Shown: positions 1 to 7,358 of the stretch, one piece after another | How positions within the stretch are numbered: position 1 is the first letter of the stretch | Layout: the number at the start of each line of letters is the position of its first letter | Source: Chryseobacterium gleum | GTDB taxonomy: Bacteria > Bacteroidota > Bacteroidia > UBA10329 | Assembly: GCA_945903645.1 (NCBI GenBank) | Contig: CAMDOM010000023.1 | Location: 1-44,941 of the forward strand | Length of the DNA stretch: 44,941 nucleotides | Reading direction: 5' to 3' | Program-made: the position numbers and the translations under genes | Notes under the pieces: model-generated | The model's database searches: none | Seen by the model: only the letters and a program-made list of their open reading frames with translations | Told to the model about the DNA's origin: nothing

Positions 1-42
1 CTTGAAATCTTTGATGCTGTTGAGGTGATGATGGGCAATTAA
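1..42 (+). CDS. 3' end of an unseen gene (partial)
   Basis: The window opens in a reading frame that stays open for 13 codons (LEIFDAVEVMMGN) and ends at TAA 40-42. Too little is left to say what it encodes. It could be chance, since any frame may be open for 13 codons, but the 109-base non-coding gap before the next start fits a gene end here. Confidence 0.35.
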   Translation, partial: LEIFDAVEVMMGN

Positions 43-151
43 CCTGACGCCATACAAAGCCAAATAAGGAACAGCGCCATCAACACTTCGCTGTGGGCAA
101 CCTATGTCAAATCCTAAATTCAAGGGCTAGAACACAGGTTAATTTTCTGCC

Positions 152-1297
152 ATGAAACGCTTAGTGAATCTGGCAATGGTGGCGGTGCTTTGGTTGGGCG
201 TTGTGTCCACTACCTTGGCTCAAATAACTCCGCTCGACTCCATAAAAGTGATGGTGGCAAGCAACCGCACCCGCGATGCCATTCCCCATTTGGATCGCCT
301 CTTGCGCATAGACCCAATGCGGGCTGCCCACAATTATTTCTTAGGGCAATGCCTCATTCGCGAGGGCATTCGCATAGCCGAAGCTGCCACCTACTTAGAA
401 AAATCGGCACAGCTTTACGCCAAGCATGATGTAGACCCAGGTATGGGCGAACCTGAATTTGTGCATTTCTATCTAGTAATCGCTTATACCCGATTACGGC
501 AATGCGAAAAGGCGTTACAGGCCTATTACGAATTTATGGAAGTATATTCAAAAGCAGACCCGTTTTATCCCAAAGAAGCGGCAAAATGGGTAGAGCTTTG
601 CCACGAACCCCAACGACTTGCTCAAGAAGTAGATGCACGGCCTGCATTGGCAATAGGCAGCGGTTTGCTCAAGGATAGATTGGTGGCGCTGGAAAGCACA
701 AAGGATCACGTGGTAACCCGTCCGTTGCCGTTTTCAACCCAATCGGTGCTATACGGTGTGCAAGTAGGGGCTTTGGTCAAACCCACCTACACCGTCAATT
801 TTCCAGGGCTTAAAAATGTTGGCGTTTATGTGGATGAAAACGGCATTTATCGTTACGTGATTGGCAACCTCACATTTCGGTCGCAAGCCGAACGGTTGCT
901 TCGCGAGGTACGCTTGGCAGAATATCCAGATGCATTTATTGTGGATATCAATAATCCAGAACGCTACAAAGAAGAAGTGGTGTTGCTCAACGAATTGAGC
1001 ATTCAGCGCCAGTTGGTAGGCGATGTAGAATTCCGTGTTCAAATTGGCGCCTTTGCCGAAGCACTGCCCGAGCATTTTGCACAGCTCTATTTTCAATTGG
1101 AGGGTATACGCGAAGTACCCACAAGCGACTTAACGCTACTAACAGTTGGTTCTTTTACTACCTATACACTAGCACAGGGCGAAAAGGATAGGCTTGACGA
1201 ATTGGGATTTAAGGATGCCTTTATCACAGCATTTAACCAAGGGCAACGCATACCAACAAGCATGGCACTTCGTTATTTAGAAACCCAAAAACACTAA
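152..1297 (+). CDS. Secreted TPR protein with two SPOR-like repeats
   Basis: A 381-residue exported protein. Residues 1-23 are a signal peptide (basic MKR, hydrophobic core, ending near TLAQ). Residues about 40-100 look like tetratricopeptide helices (AIPHLDRLLRIDP, then LGQCLIREG and ATYLEKSAQLY). The C-terminal half holds two SPOR-like units: one begins YGVQVGALV and contains YRYVIGNL and DAFIVDI, the other begins FRVQIGAF and contains LLTVGSF and DAFITAF. SPOR domains of this shape often bind denuded peptidoglycan in the periplasm, so a cell-envelope scaffolding role is an inference. A TAATTTTC element at 140-147, close to the Bacteroidota -7 consensus, lies only four bases before the ATG. 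The gene stands alone and converges on the secreted protein gene at 1315. I do not recognise a specific named family. Confidence 0.8.
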   Translation: MKRLVNLAMVAVLWLGVVSTTLAQITPLDSIKVMVASNRTRDAIPHLDRLLRIDPMRAAHNYFLGQCLIREGIRIAEAATYLEKSAQLYAKHDVDPGMGEPEFVHFYLVIAYTRLRQCEKALQAYYEFMEVYSKADPFYPKEAAKWVELCHEPQRLAQEVDARPALAIGSGLLKDRLVALESTKDHVVTRPLPFSTQSVLYGVQVGALVKPTYTVNFPGLKNVGVYVDENGIYRYVIGNLTFRSQAERLLREVRLAEYPDAFIVDINNPERYKEEVVLLNELSIQRQLVGDVEFRVQIGAFAEALPEHFAQLYFQLEGIREVPTSDLTLLTVGSFTTYTLAQGEKDRLDELGFKDAFITAFNQGQRIPTSMALRYLETQKH

Positions 1298-1314
1298 AAA
1301 GAGGCGGGATTATC

Positions 1315-2073
1315 CTATTTCTCAATTACCTCATAGGTAACCTTCTTCACCCCATTAACCCTATTGGTATCCATCGCGTGCATCACTTGGAGGTAAAAGC
1401 TACCTGCATAAGCGAAGTTCACACCTTCTAGGGTGATGGTAACCGTTTTGTCGCGATAGTTGAGCACCTTCTCATCTGTAACATCAATGGTGCGTGGCAA
1501 AAAGAGAATGCCTTGTTCGGGGCTTATCACTTTCACTTTGAAATGCAAACTGCTGAACTCATAGTTACCATCAAAATGAAAAGTGAGCTGCACTTGGCGG
1601 GGTTTAGCTTGTTCAAACTTTAGGCGAAAAAGAGGATTGTGGTCACGCAGCCAGACATTGCCCGTAAATGCCGATCCCACCAAGTCTTTAGACACCATTA
1701 TCGAGGTGTTGCCGGCCGCACGAAACGAGCCTTGAACATCCGCAATAGATTCTTCATCGGCATTTACCAATATAATTTTGGCAGTGAGGTGTTCACCTTG
1801 ACGCATAAGGATTTGCTTCATAACGCCCCTGTAATTCTCAGTAAGCGCAAGATTATCGTGCAGCGTATCGTTACCGATGATATACTGAACACGCAAAAAC
1901 AAAGGCGACACCGCCCAAGATTTGGCATTAAACGAAAAACTGATATCTATGAACGCATCAAATTCTGAAGTATACGCCATAGTTACAGGTGTTTTCCGCG
2001 ATAGGGAAGTAAACTCCACAGCGCTGGCAGCAGAATAGGAAAGCAACAAGAAGAATAGAATAGATAATCGCAT
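1315..2073 (-). CDS. Secreted protein of unknown function, coupled to DUF58 gene
   Basis: A 252-residue protein with a clear signal peptide (MRLSILFFLLLSYSAASA). I chose ATG 2073 although the frame is open to 2172, because this start puts the signal peptide at the N terminus and its A overlaps the last base pair of the upstream DUF58 stop codon (TAATG), a typical translational coupling. The mature part looks beta-rich, with no motif I recognise; the C-terminal pattern GSFYLQVMHAM...GVKKVTYEV is faintly like envelope lipoproteins such as GldH, but I would not assign it. No cysteine follows the signal, so it is probably periplasmic rather than a lipoprotein. Coupling suggests it works with, or is regulated with, the DUF58 protein. 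Confidence 0.75.
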   Translation of the reverse strand: MRLSILFFLLLSYSAASAVEFTSLSRKTPVTMAYTSEFDAFIDISFSFNAKSWAVSPLFLRVQYIIGNDTLHDNLALTENYRGVMKQILMRQGEHLTAKIILVNADEESIADVQGSFRAAGNTSIMVSKDLVGSAFTGNVWLRDHNPLFRLKFEQAKPRQVQLTFHFDGNYEFSSLHFKVKVISPEQGILFLPRTIDVTDEKVLNYRDKTVTITLEGVNFAYAGSFYLQVMHAMDTNRVNGVKKVTYEVIEK

Positions 2074-3011
2074 TAGTACATCTTTTTTCGTTTCAGGAGA
2101 TAGGGCAACAGCACTTGGTCGAATTTCCGATTGATGTCGGCCTGCACCAACTCTATGCCATATTGCCCGCATTTCAGCTTCAATTGGCGTTCAAATTCTT
2201 GCATGGAAGCTAAATAGGCCTCCTTCACATCCATTGGATTTAGCTTCAGTTCTTCGCCAGTTTCCAAATCTATAAATCGGTATGGACGATTCTCAAACTG
2301 AAATTCAAGTTCGTGCTTCTTATCGGCCACATGAAATAGAATCACTTCGTGCTTGTTGTGCCTTAGATGTTGAAGCGAGGCCCACATATCATCTTGGCTC
2401 TTCTCCGAATTTTCCATCATATCGCTAAACACGATAACCAACGACCTACGTTTTATTTTATCGGCAATCTCGTGCAACGCCTGTGCGCCTGAACTTTTGG
2501 TGCGATATCCATCAGGCAAAGGATGAAGCAGTTTTTCGAGTTCCGTAAAAACCAATTTGGAATGCACCTGTGTGGAGCGCGTATCTGTGTGCACATGCAC
2601 CGCATCAGAAAACAGAGAAACACCAAATGCATCGCGTTGCTTTTTGAGAAGATGAACCAACGCTGCGGCAGCATATGTAGCAAATCCAATTTTGTTCACA
2701 TGTGTGGGCCCTGAATTATCTGACACAGGAAAATACATGGAAGAAGATGTGTCAATCACTATTTGACAGCGAAGATTGGTTTCTTCTTCATAACGTTTCA
2801 CAAACAATTTCTCCGTTCGTGCAAAAAGCTTCCAATCAATATGGCGTGTGGTTTCGCCTGTATTGTACAAGCGATGCTCGGCAAACTCTACGGAAAATCC
2901 GTGAAATGGACTTTTGTGCAATCCCGTGATAAATCCTTCAACCACTTGCTTGGCCAACAATTCGAGTTGACTGAATTGCTTAACAGATTGGCTTTGGAGA
3001 GATATGCTCAT
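2073..3011 (-). CDS. DUF58 domain-containing protein (vWA-like)
   Basis: A 312-residue cytoplasmic protein of the DUF58 family. The family signature is present: an N-terminal segment with GFSVEFAEHRLYNTGETTRHIDWKLFART-like spacing, then a von Willebrand A fold starting IVIDTSSSM, whose DxSxS pattern is an intact MIDAS metal site. In Bacteroidota such proteins usually follow moxR and precede batA-E (aerotolerance-type operons). Here no MoxR ATPase or Bat gene is adjacent: upstream is thioredoxin behind a terminator, downstream only the coupled secreted protein. A role as adaptor to a MoxR ATPase encoded elsewhere is inference. Start ATG 3011 gives the usual family length. Confidence 0.88.
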   Translation of the reverse strand: MSISLQSQSVKQFSQLELLAKQVVEGFITGLHKSPFHGFSVEFAEHRLYNTGETTRHIDWKLFARTEKLFVKRYEEETNLRCQIVIDTSSSMYFPVSDNSGPTHVNKIGFATYAAAALVHLLKKQRDAFGVSLFSDAVHVHTDTRSTQVHSKLVFTELEKLLHPLPDGYRTKSSGAQALHEIADKIKRRSLVIVFSDMMENSEKSQDDMWASLQHLRHNKHEVILFHVADKKHELEFQFENRPYRFIDLETGEELKLNPMDVKEAYLASMQEFERQLKLKCGQYGIELVQADINRKFDQVLLPYLLKRKKMY

Positions 3012-3034
3012 GCGGTGGGTAAAGATAAAATGAA

Positions 3035-3084
3035 AAGGGTGTAAAGACCGAAGACCAAATGGGGTCTTTTGTCTTTACACCCTT
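3035..3084 (-). terminator. Long-stem intrinsic terminator after trx
   Basis: An inverted repeat with a perfect 14-bp outer stem (AAGGGTGTAAAGAC at 3035-3048 pairing with 3071-3084) and a further 6-bp inner stem (AAGACC with GGTCTT), about 20 paired bases around a short loop. On the minus strand it follows the thioredoxin stop and is followed by TTTTCATTTT, so it probably ends trx transcription before the DUF58 gene. Confidence 0.7.
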
Positions 3085-3105
3085 CGGTGCTTAAGCAGCA
3101 ATAAA

Positions 3106-3423
3106 TTAGAGTATCGCGTCTAGTTTGGCAGCAAACGTTTGCTTTGGCACAGCGCCAACAACTTTATCTACTTGCTCGCCATTTTTGAAAAACAAAATAG
3201 TTGGAATGTTTCTGATACCCAAACGTGCGGAAATTTCTGGATTGTTGTCTACATCCACTTTTCCGACAATAGCTTTTCCTTCATAATCATTAGAAAGTTC
3301 TTCTACAATTGGAGCCACCATGCGGCAAGGGCCACACCATACTGCCCAAAAATCTACAAGCACTGGCTTGTCTGATTTCAGTACTAATTCATCAAAATTC
3401 GCATCGGTTAATTCTAAGGCCAT
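3106..3423 (-). CDS. trxA: Thioredoxin
   Basis: A 105-residue thioredoxin, standard length. It has the active site WCGPC in the context VDFWAVWCGPCRM, the conserved cis-proline region RNIPTILFF and the C-terminal GAVPKQTF turn. It reduces protein disulfides in the cytoplasm, normally recycled by thioredoxin reductase (not in this window). It has no signal peptide. It is transcribed alone, with a promoter at 3468-3502 and a hairpin terminator at 3035-3084. Confidence 0.95.
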   Translation of the reverse strand: MALELTDANFDELVLKSDKPVLVDFWAVWCGPCRMVAPIVEELSNDYEGKAIVGKVDVDNNPEISARLGIRNIPTILFFKNGEQVDKVVGAVPKQTFAAKLDAIL

Positions 3424-3467
3424 TATTTCAATATTTTAAGGTGTTTACGTTTTCAATTTTAGGACAA

Positions 3468-3502
3468 CAAAAGTAGCAAATACCTCAGGGCATAAATGCA
3501 AA
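3468..3502 (-). promoter_or_regulatory. Bacteroidota-type promoter for trxA
   Basis: On the minus strand TACTTTTG (3475-3468) is an exact match to the -7 consensus TAnnTTTG, with TTTG at 3502-3499 as a -33 element. The 23-base spacer is a little longer than usual. The leader to the trx ATG would be about 40 bases. Confidence 0.5.
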
Positions 3503-3558
3503 AAGCTAGTATCGGAACTTGACTACTTATGAACCGCTTTGGCTCGCAAGGCACAAAA

Positions 3559-3588
3559 AAAAGAGACCTCCTTATGGAAGCCTCTTTT
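3559..3588 (-). terminator. Intrinsic terminator of the SprB-repeat adhesin gene
   Basis: A 13-bp hairpin with two mismatches (AAAAGAGACCTCC / GGAAGCCTCTTTT, loop TTAT). On the minus strand the stem is followed by a run of eight T, as expected of an intrinsic terminator for the gene ending at 3613. Confidence 0.7.
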
Positions 3589-3612
3589 CTTTATGAATTC
3601 ATGTGGTTTTGG

Positions 3613-6600
3613 TTAGCGCACCACTAACACATCTCCCTGAAGCTTGTATTGGGTTTCGCTGTCGCCATCAATTCCTACAGCAGTAATTACATAGTAGTAG
3701 GTTCCTGGCTCAACTTCCACTCCACTCAATGTTCGGCCTTCCCATCCACCAAGCGGCTGAGTCCACTCATACACCAATTGCCCCCAACGATTGAACACTT
3801 GACCCGTGAAGGATTTGATATTTCTAATTTCGAATGGGAAGAAATTGTTTTGCGTTGGATCAATCGGGAACATGTCATTGAATCCATCCGCATTTGGGGT
3901 AATCACATTTGGAATGTTGATTAGCGAAGTGGGTTCTATATATACAGCATTCTGGATAAGAACCGAATCGATGCAACCTGTTGTGCCATCAAAGGCAATC
4001 AAAAGAATATCGAACGCGCCCGAATCGGCATACAGATAGGTGAAGTCGTCCAAATCTTCGGTTGTGATAACGGTGCCATCGCCAAACTGCCATTCATAGG
4101 AAGTTCCTCCCACGGAAGTATTCGTAATGGTTAGTTCTAGCGGCTGCAAGCCCGTTTCTGGAGATATGCTAAAGCCAGCACTAAACGGAACTATTGGCGC
4201 ATCGATGGTGGCCGAAGCTGAAGTGACGCAACCATTATTGTCAGTAATCGCAACGGTGTACGTCCCTTGAGCCAACCCAATTGCCGTACTTGATTGCTGC
4301 CCTGCCTGATCGGACCAGAGATAACTGTAAGGAAGCGAACCTCCAGTTACGGCTACTTGAGCAACACCATCGGCACCGCCATCGCAGGTTATAGGAGTTT
4401 CTTGTGTAACACTTGCCGCCAATATATCTGGTTCAGAAATTACAAGTCCAGAAAGGGTTGCTGGGCAGTTGTTGGCATCCAACACTACCACACCATAATT
4501 TCCTGGGCTAAGATTGCCTGCCGTTGCAGTAGTTTGAATGGTGGGGTCGTTCCATTGGAATGTATATCCAGGAGTTCCTCCAACCACGTTGAGCGTTATG
4601 CTTCCGTCATTTGCACCAAAACACGAAATGGTGGTAAGTTGCGAAACTGTTGCTTGAACCAAAGTAGGTTGACCCACAAGGATGTTGTTGAAAGTTTCAT
4701 CACAACCATTAGCGTCTGTAACGGTTACCGAATAGGTTCCTGCAAGAATGCCAGTAACGGTTTGCCCTGAGAGATTTCCGGGACTCCAAGCGTATGAGTA
4801 CGACCCCGTTCCACCTGTAACGTTTGCGATTATTTGCGCAGAAGCTGTTCCGAAACACGAAGCATCTAGAATATCTACTGCGATATTGATGGATGCAGGT
4901 TCAGTGATTTCGACCGATGCGTTGGCATTACAGCCATTATCATCCGTAACAATCACATTATAGGTTCCAATAGCAAGACCACCGACTTGATTGTTAGTAG
5001 AAAGCGTTGGGTCGTTCCATTGATAATCGAAAGGCGCAGTGCCACCAGTTTGTGTAACGCTTGCCACACCATCGTTTCCACCTGCACACGAAACTTCGCT
5101 CGTTTGAACCGCAATTGGAAGCAATTCGCCCGGCTCGGTGATGGTTACCGAAACAATTGTATCACACGTTGAAGAACTTGAAACTAAAACCTGCCAAGAA
5201 CCAGCTGGAAGATTGCTTGCGGTAGCGGCTGTTTGAGCAGCAGGGTCGTTCCAGAGAAAGGTAACACTTGGGTTTCCTACAATATTTATAGTGGCTTGGC
5301 CATCATTAATTCCATTGCAGCTAACATTTTGGTCGATAGTAACTGTAGCGGCAAAAGGAGCTGGGTCAAGAATATCGACACTCGCGGTTCCAATACAACC
5401 GTTGTCATCCGTTATCTCAACCGTCCATATTCCCGAAGGAAGATTGACAGCAGTTTCGGTGATTTGAGTGTTCGGGTCGTCCCAAATAACGGTGTAAGGA
5501 GCTGTTCCACCAAGAGGAGTTACTGTAGCTTCGCCAGTGGCAGCACCAAAACAATCAGCATCAATAGTTCCGAAAATTTGCCCTGTTAAAATTGCTGGCT
5601 CATCAATAATTACAGTTTCAGTAAGTGAACAGCCTCCTGCATCTTGAATAAGCACATCATAAGAACCCGCAGCTAAACCTGTGCCAGATGAGATATTTGC
5701 TGCACTAGAATTGACCACACCAACGGGCCAAGTAAACACGATAGGCGCAACTCCACCCGTCACTGTAATGGTAGCTTGTCCATCTGCACTACCAAAGCAA
5801 AGAGCATCGGTTATAGCCGTTGCAGCAACGGGGGGAACGAATCCAGCCAAATCGCCAATGTGAACAGTACCAACACCAGCGGCACCGCCTTGACCAGCAC
5901 CGCCTGGAACTTGGGTATTGGGAGTTACCACGTTGCTAAAACATGGGTTTGTGAATACTTTGATACGACCACCAGAACCTCCTCCGCCAAGCGCTCCAGC
6001 AGTTCCATTGTTAGCAGAGCCACCAGTAGAGCCAAAGCAGAAAAAATCGTTGTTGTTGCAAGCCCCAGAACCTAAACCACCAGCGCCACCAGCACCGCCT
6101 GTTCCTCCCTGCGAGCGCAATGTTCCTGTAATAGTGGCTAAACCATTAGCTGTAATGTAAATGCCGCCACCTGATCCACCTCCGCTACCAGCACCTCCTC
6201 CTGCGCCAGAGGAATATGTCACCTCACCGCAATCATCACAACCATCAGAGCAGCAACGTGGCGACCGCCCTCCATTTCCACCAGCACCACCAGCACCACC
6301 ATTTCCGCCAGAAACAGATACGGTTCCTGAAATAGTTAAAGCGCCAGTTGCATTTAATGCGATGATACCACCACCGTTTCCACCACCATTTCCACTACCA
6401 CCATCATTCGCACTTTTGCCACCACCGCCACCGCCAGCACCACCAGAACCAAGGGCAATATCAGGACCTGTAGGGGTGCCATACGCAGCGCTTGTTGCTC
6501 CGCCTGTTCCTCCTGTACCTGTTGTAGTTGATGTGCAACCAGCAAGGCTAACCCCAGCGAAGTTGCCGCCATTGTAGGCAGATCCGTTTCCGCCAGCACC

Positions 6601-7161
6601 GCCACCAAGCGCTGCTCCGCCATAGCTACCACCTCCAGCGCCACCCGCGCCACCTGCTCCTGGAACAAAACCATAGGTATCTCCAAAATTTTGACACTGT
6701 TGTTTTGGACCTCGCCCAAACGTACCTACTACACCAGCTGCACCAGCACCTAGACCAGACCCTGCTGCGCCTGGTTGACCTGGATTTACTTCAACTACAA
6801 GGCAATCATCCTTACTCAAACATCCTAAAAGCGAGCTAATATTACTACCTGTGTTGGCACCTGCACCTCCTACTCCACCTGGCAATCCAGCGCCATCGGC
6901 AATAATATCTCCCAGAACTTCAATGCTTGTGGCGTTGATAACCAATTCACCACATCCATTGCTCGAATATGGGGTAACCGTAACTGTTACCCCAGCATTA
7001 ACCCGAAAAATGCCAGCAACGTTGTGAATACCTGAAAGCGTGGTATTGGATGAAATAATTAAATCTCCAGCATGAGGAGTGGTGCCGCATTGGGCCTTAG
7101 CATCACGTATACTTACAGCTAAAAAAGCTGCAATTATGATGAGTAAAAATCCTTGTTTCAT
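3613..7161 (-). CDS. Giant glycine-rich, SprB-repeat, T9SS-exported surface protein
   Basis: A 1182-residue secreted protein. I chose ATG 7161 because it starts directly with a signal peptide (MKQGFLLIIIAAFLAVSIRDAKA); the open frame extends 12 codons upstream. Residues about 90-430 are extremely rich in Gly, Ala, Ser and Asn (runs such as GAGGAGGAGGG). Residues about 450-985 hold seven SprB-type repeats, each opening with a xxCxGxxxG motif (ALCFGSADG, ADCFGAATG, VSCNGINDG, VSCAGGNDG, ASCFGTASA, ISCFGANDG, ITCDGGADG) and containing W.DP and GTY.V.VTD.NGC. A PKD domain follows (WQFGDGT). The last about 100 residues are a T9SS type B (gliding-associated) sorting domain: NVITPNADGFND, FNRWGQLVYE, GTYYYVI, LQGDVLVVR. 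It is therefore probably exported through the T9SS and held at the cell surface, in adhesion or gliding; the exact role is unknown. Confidence 0.92.
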   Translation of the reverse strand: MKQGFLLIIIAAFLAVSIRDAKAQCGTTPHAGDLIISSNTTLSGIHNVAGIFRVNAGVTVTVTPYSSNGCGELVINATSIEVLGDIIADGAGLPGGVGGAGANTGSNISSLLGCLSKDDCLVVEVNPGQPGAAGSGLGAGAAGVVGTFGRGPKQQCQNFGDTYGFVPGAGGAGGAGGGSYGGAALGGGAGGNGSAYNGGNFAGVSLAGCTSTTTGTGGTGGATSAAYGTPTGPDIALGSGGAGGGGGGKSANDGGSGNGGGNGGGIIALNATGALTISGTVSVSGGNGGAGGAGGNGGRSPRCCSDGCDDCGEVTYSSGAGGGAGSGGGSGGGIYITANGLATITGTLRSQGGTGGAGGAGGLGSGACNNNDFFCFGSTGGSANNGTAGALGGGGSGGRIKVFTNPCFSNVVTPNTQVPGGAGQGGAAGVGTVHIGDLAGFVPPVAATAITDALCFGSADGQATITVTGGVAPIVFTWPVGVVNSSAANISSGTGLAAGSYDVLIQDAGGCSLTETVIIDEPAILTGQIFGTIDADCFGAATGEATVTPLGGTAPYTVIWDDPNTQITETAVNLPSGIWTVEITDDNGCIGTASVDILDPAPFAATVTIDQNVSCNGINDGQATINIVGNPSVTFLWNDPAAQTAATASNLPAGSWQVLVSSSSTCDTIVSVTITEPGELLPIAVQTSEVSCAGGNDGVASVTQTGGTAPFDYQWNDPTLSTNNQVGGLAIGTYNVIVTDDNGCNANASVEITEPASINIAVDILDASCFGTASAQIIANVTGGTGSYSYAWSPGNLSGQTVTGILAGTYSVTVTDANGCDETFNNILVGQPTLVQATVSQLTTISCFGANDGSITLNVVGGTPGYTFQWNDPTIQTTATAGNLSPGNYGVVVLDANNCPATLSGLVISEPDILAASVTQETPITCDGGADGVAQVAVTGGSLPYSYLWSDQAGQQSSTAIGLAQGTYTVAITDNNGCVTSASATIDAPIVPFSAGFSISPETGLQPLELTITNTSVGGTSYEWQFGDGTVITTEDLDDFTYLYADSGAFDILLIAFDGTTGCIDSVLIQNAVYIEPTSLINIPNVITPNADGFNDMFPIDPTQNNFFPFEIRNIKSFTGQVFNRWGQLVYEWTQPLGGWEGRTLSGVEVEPGTYYYVITAVGIDGDSETQYKLQGDVLVVR

Positions 7162-7322
7162 AGATTGATGTATAAATTCTCCGAAATACGAAGTCAAGCA
7201 GCAAATCTATCAAAATGAATGAATTGTCGAGTCATTTATCTCAAGCCAGAATCGGACATACCTATCAGCCACAATTGAGAAACTTTCGCCTGAGAAAAAA
7301 CGGCTAAATGATGCCCAATTAT

Positions 7323-7353
7323 TTTGCTTCCCACTAGGAAAGGCGTACGTTTG
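7323..7353 (+). promoter_or_regulatory. Consensus promoter of pcrA, possibly leaderless
   Basis: TTTG (7323-7326), a 19-base spacer and TACGTTTG (7346-7353) match the Bacteroidota promoter consensus (TTTG, about 19 bases, TAnnTTTG) exactly. Only five bases separate the -7 box from the ATG at 7359, so the transcript should start at or next to the start codon. Confidence 0.65.
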
Positions 7354-7358
7354 GGACT

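Noticed and set aside
4200-5850. CRISPR-like regular spacing of about 240 bases
   Set aside because: The periodicity comes from the seven SprB repeats at protein level; the DNA repeats are not near-identical and lie inside a coding frame.
6161-6577. Proline-rich plus-strand reading frame opposite the glycine-rich region
   Set aside because: It is the complement of the Gly codons (GGN read as CCN-type codons) of the surface protein on the minus strand, so the long open frame follows from composition and not from selection.
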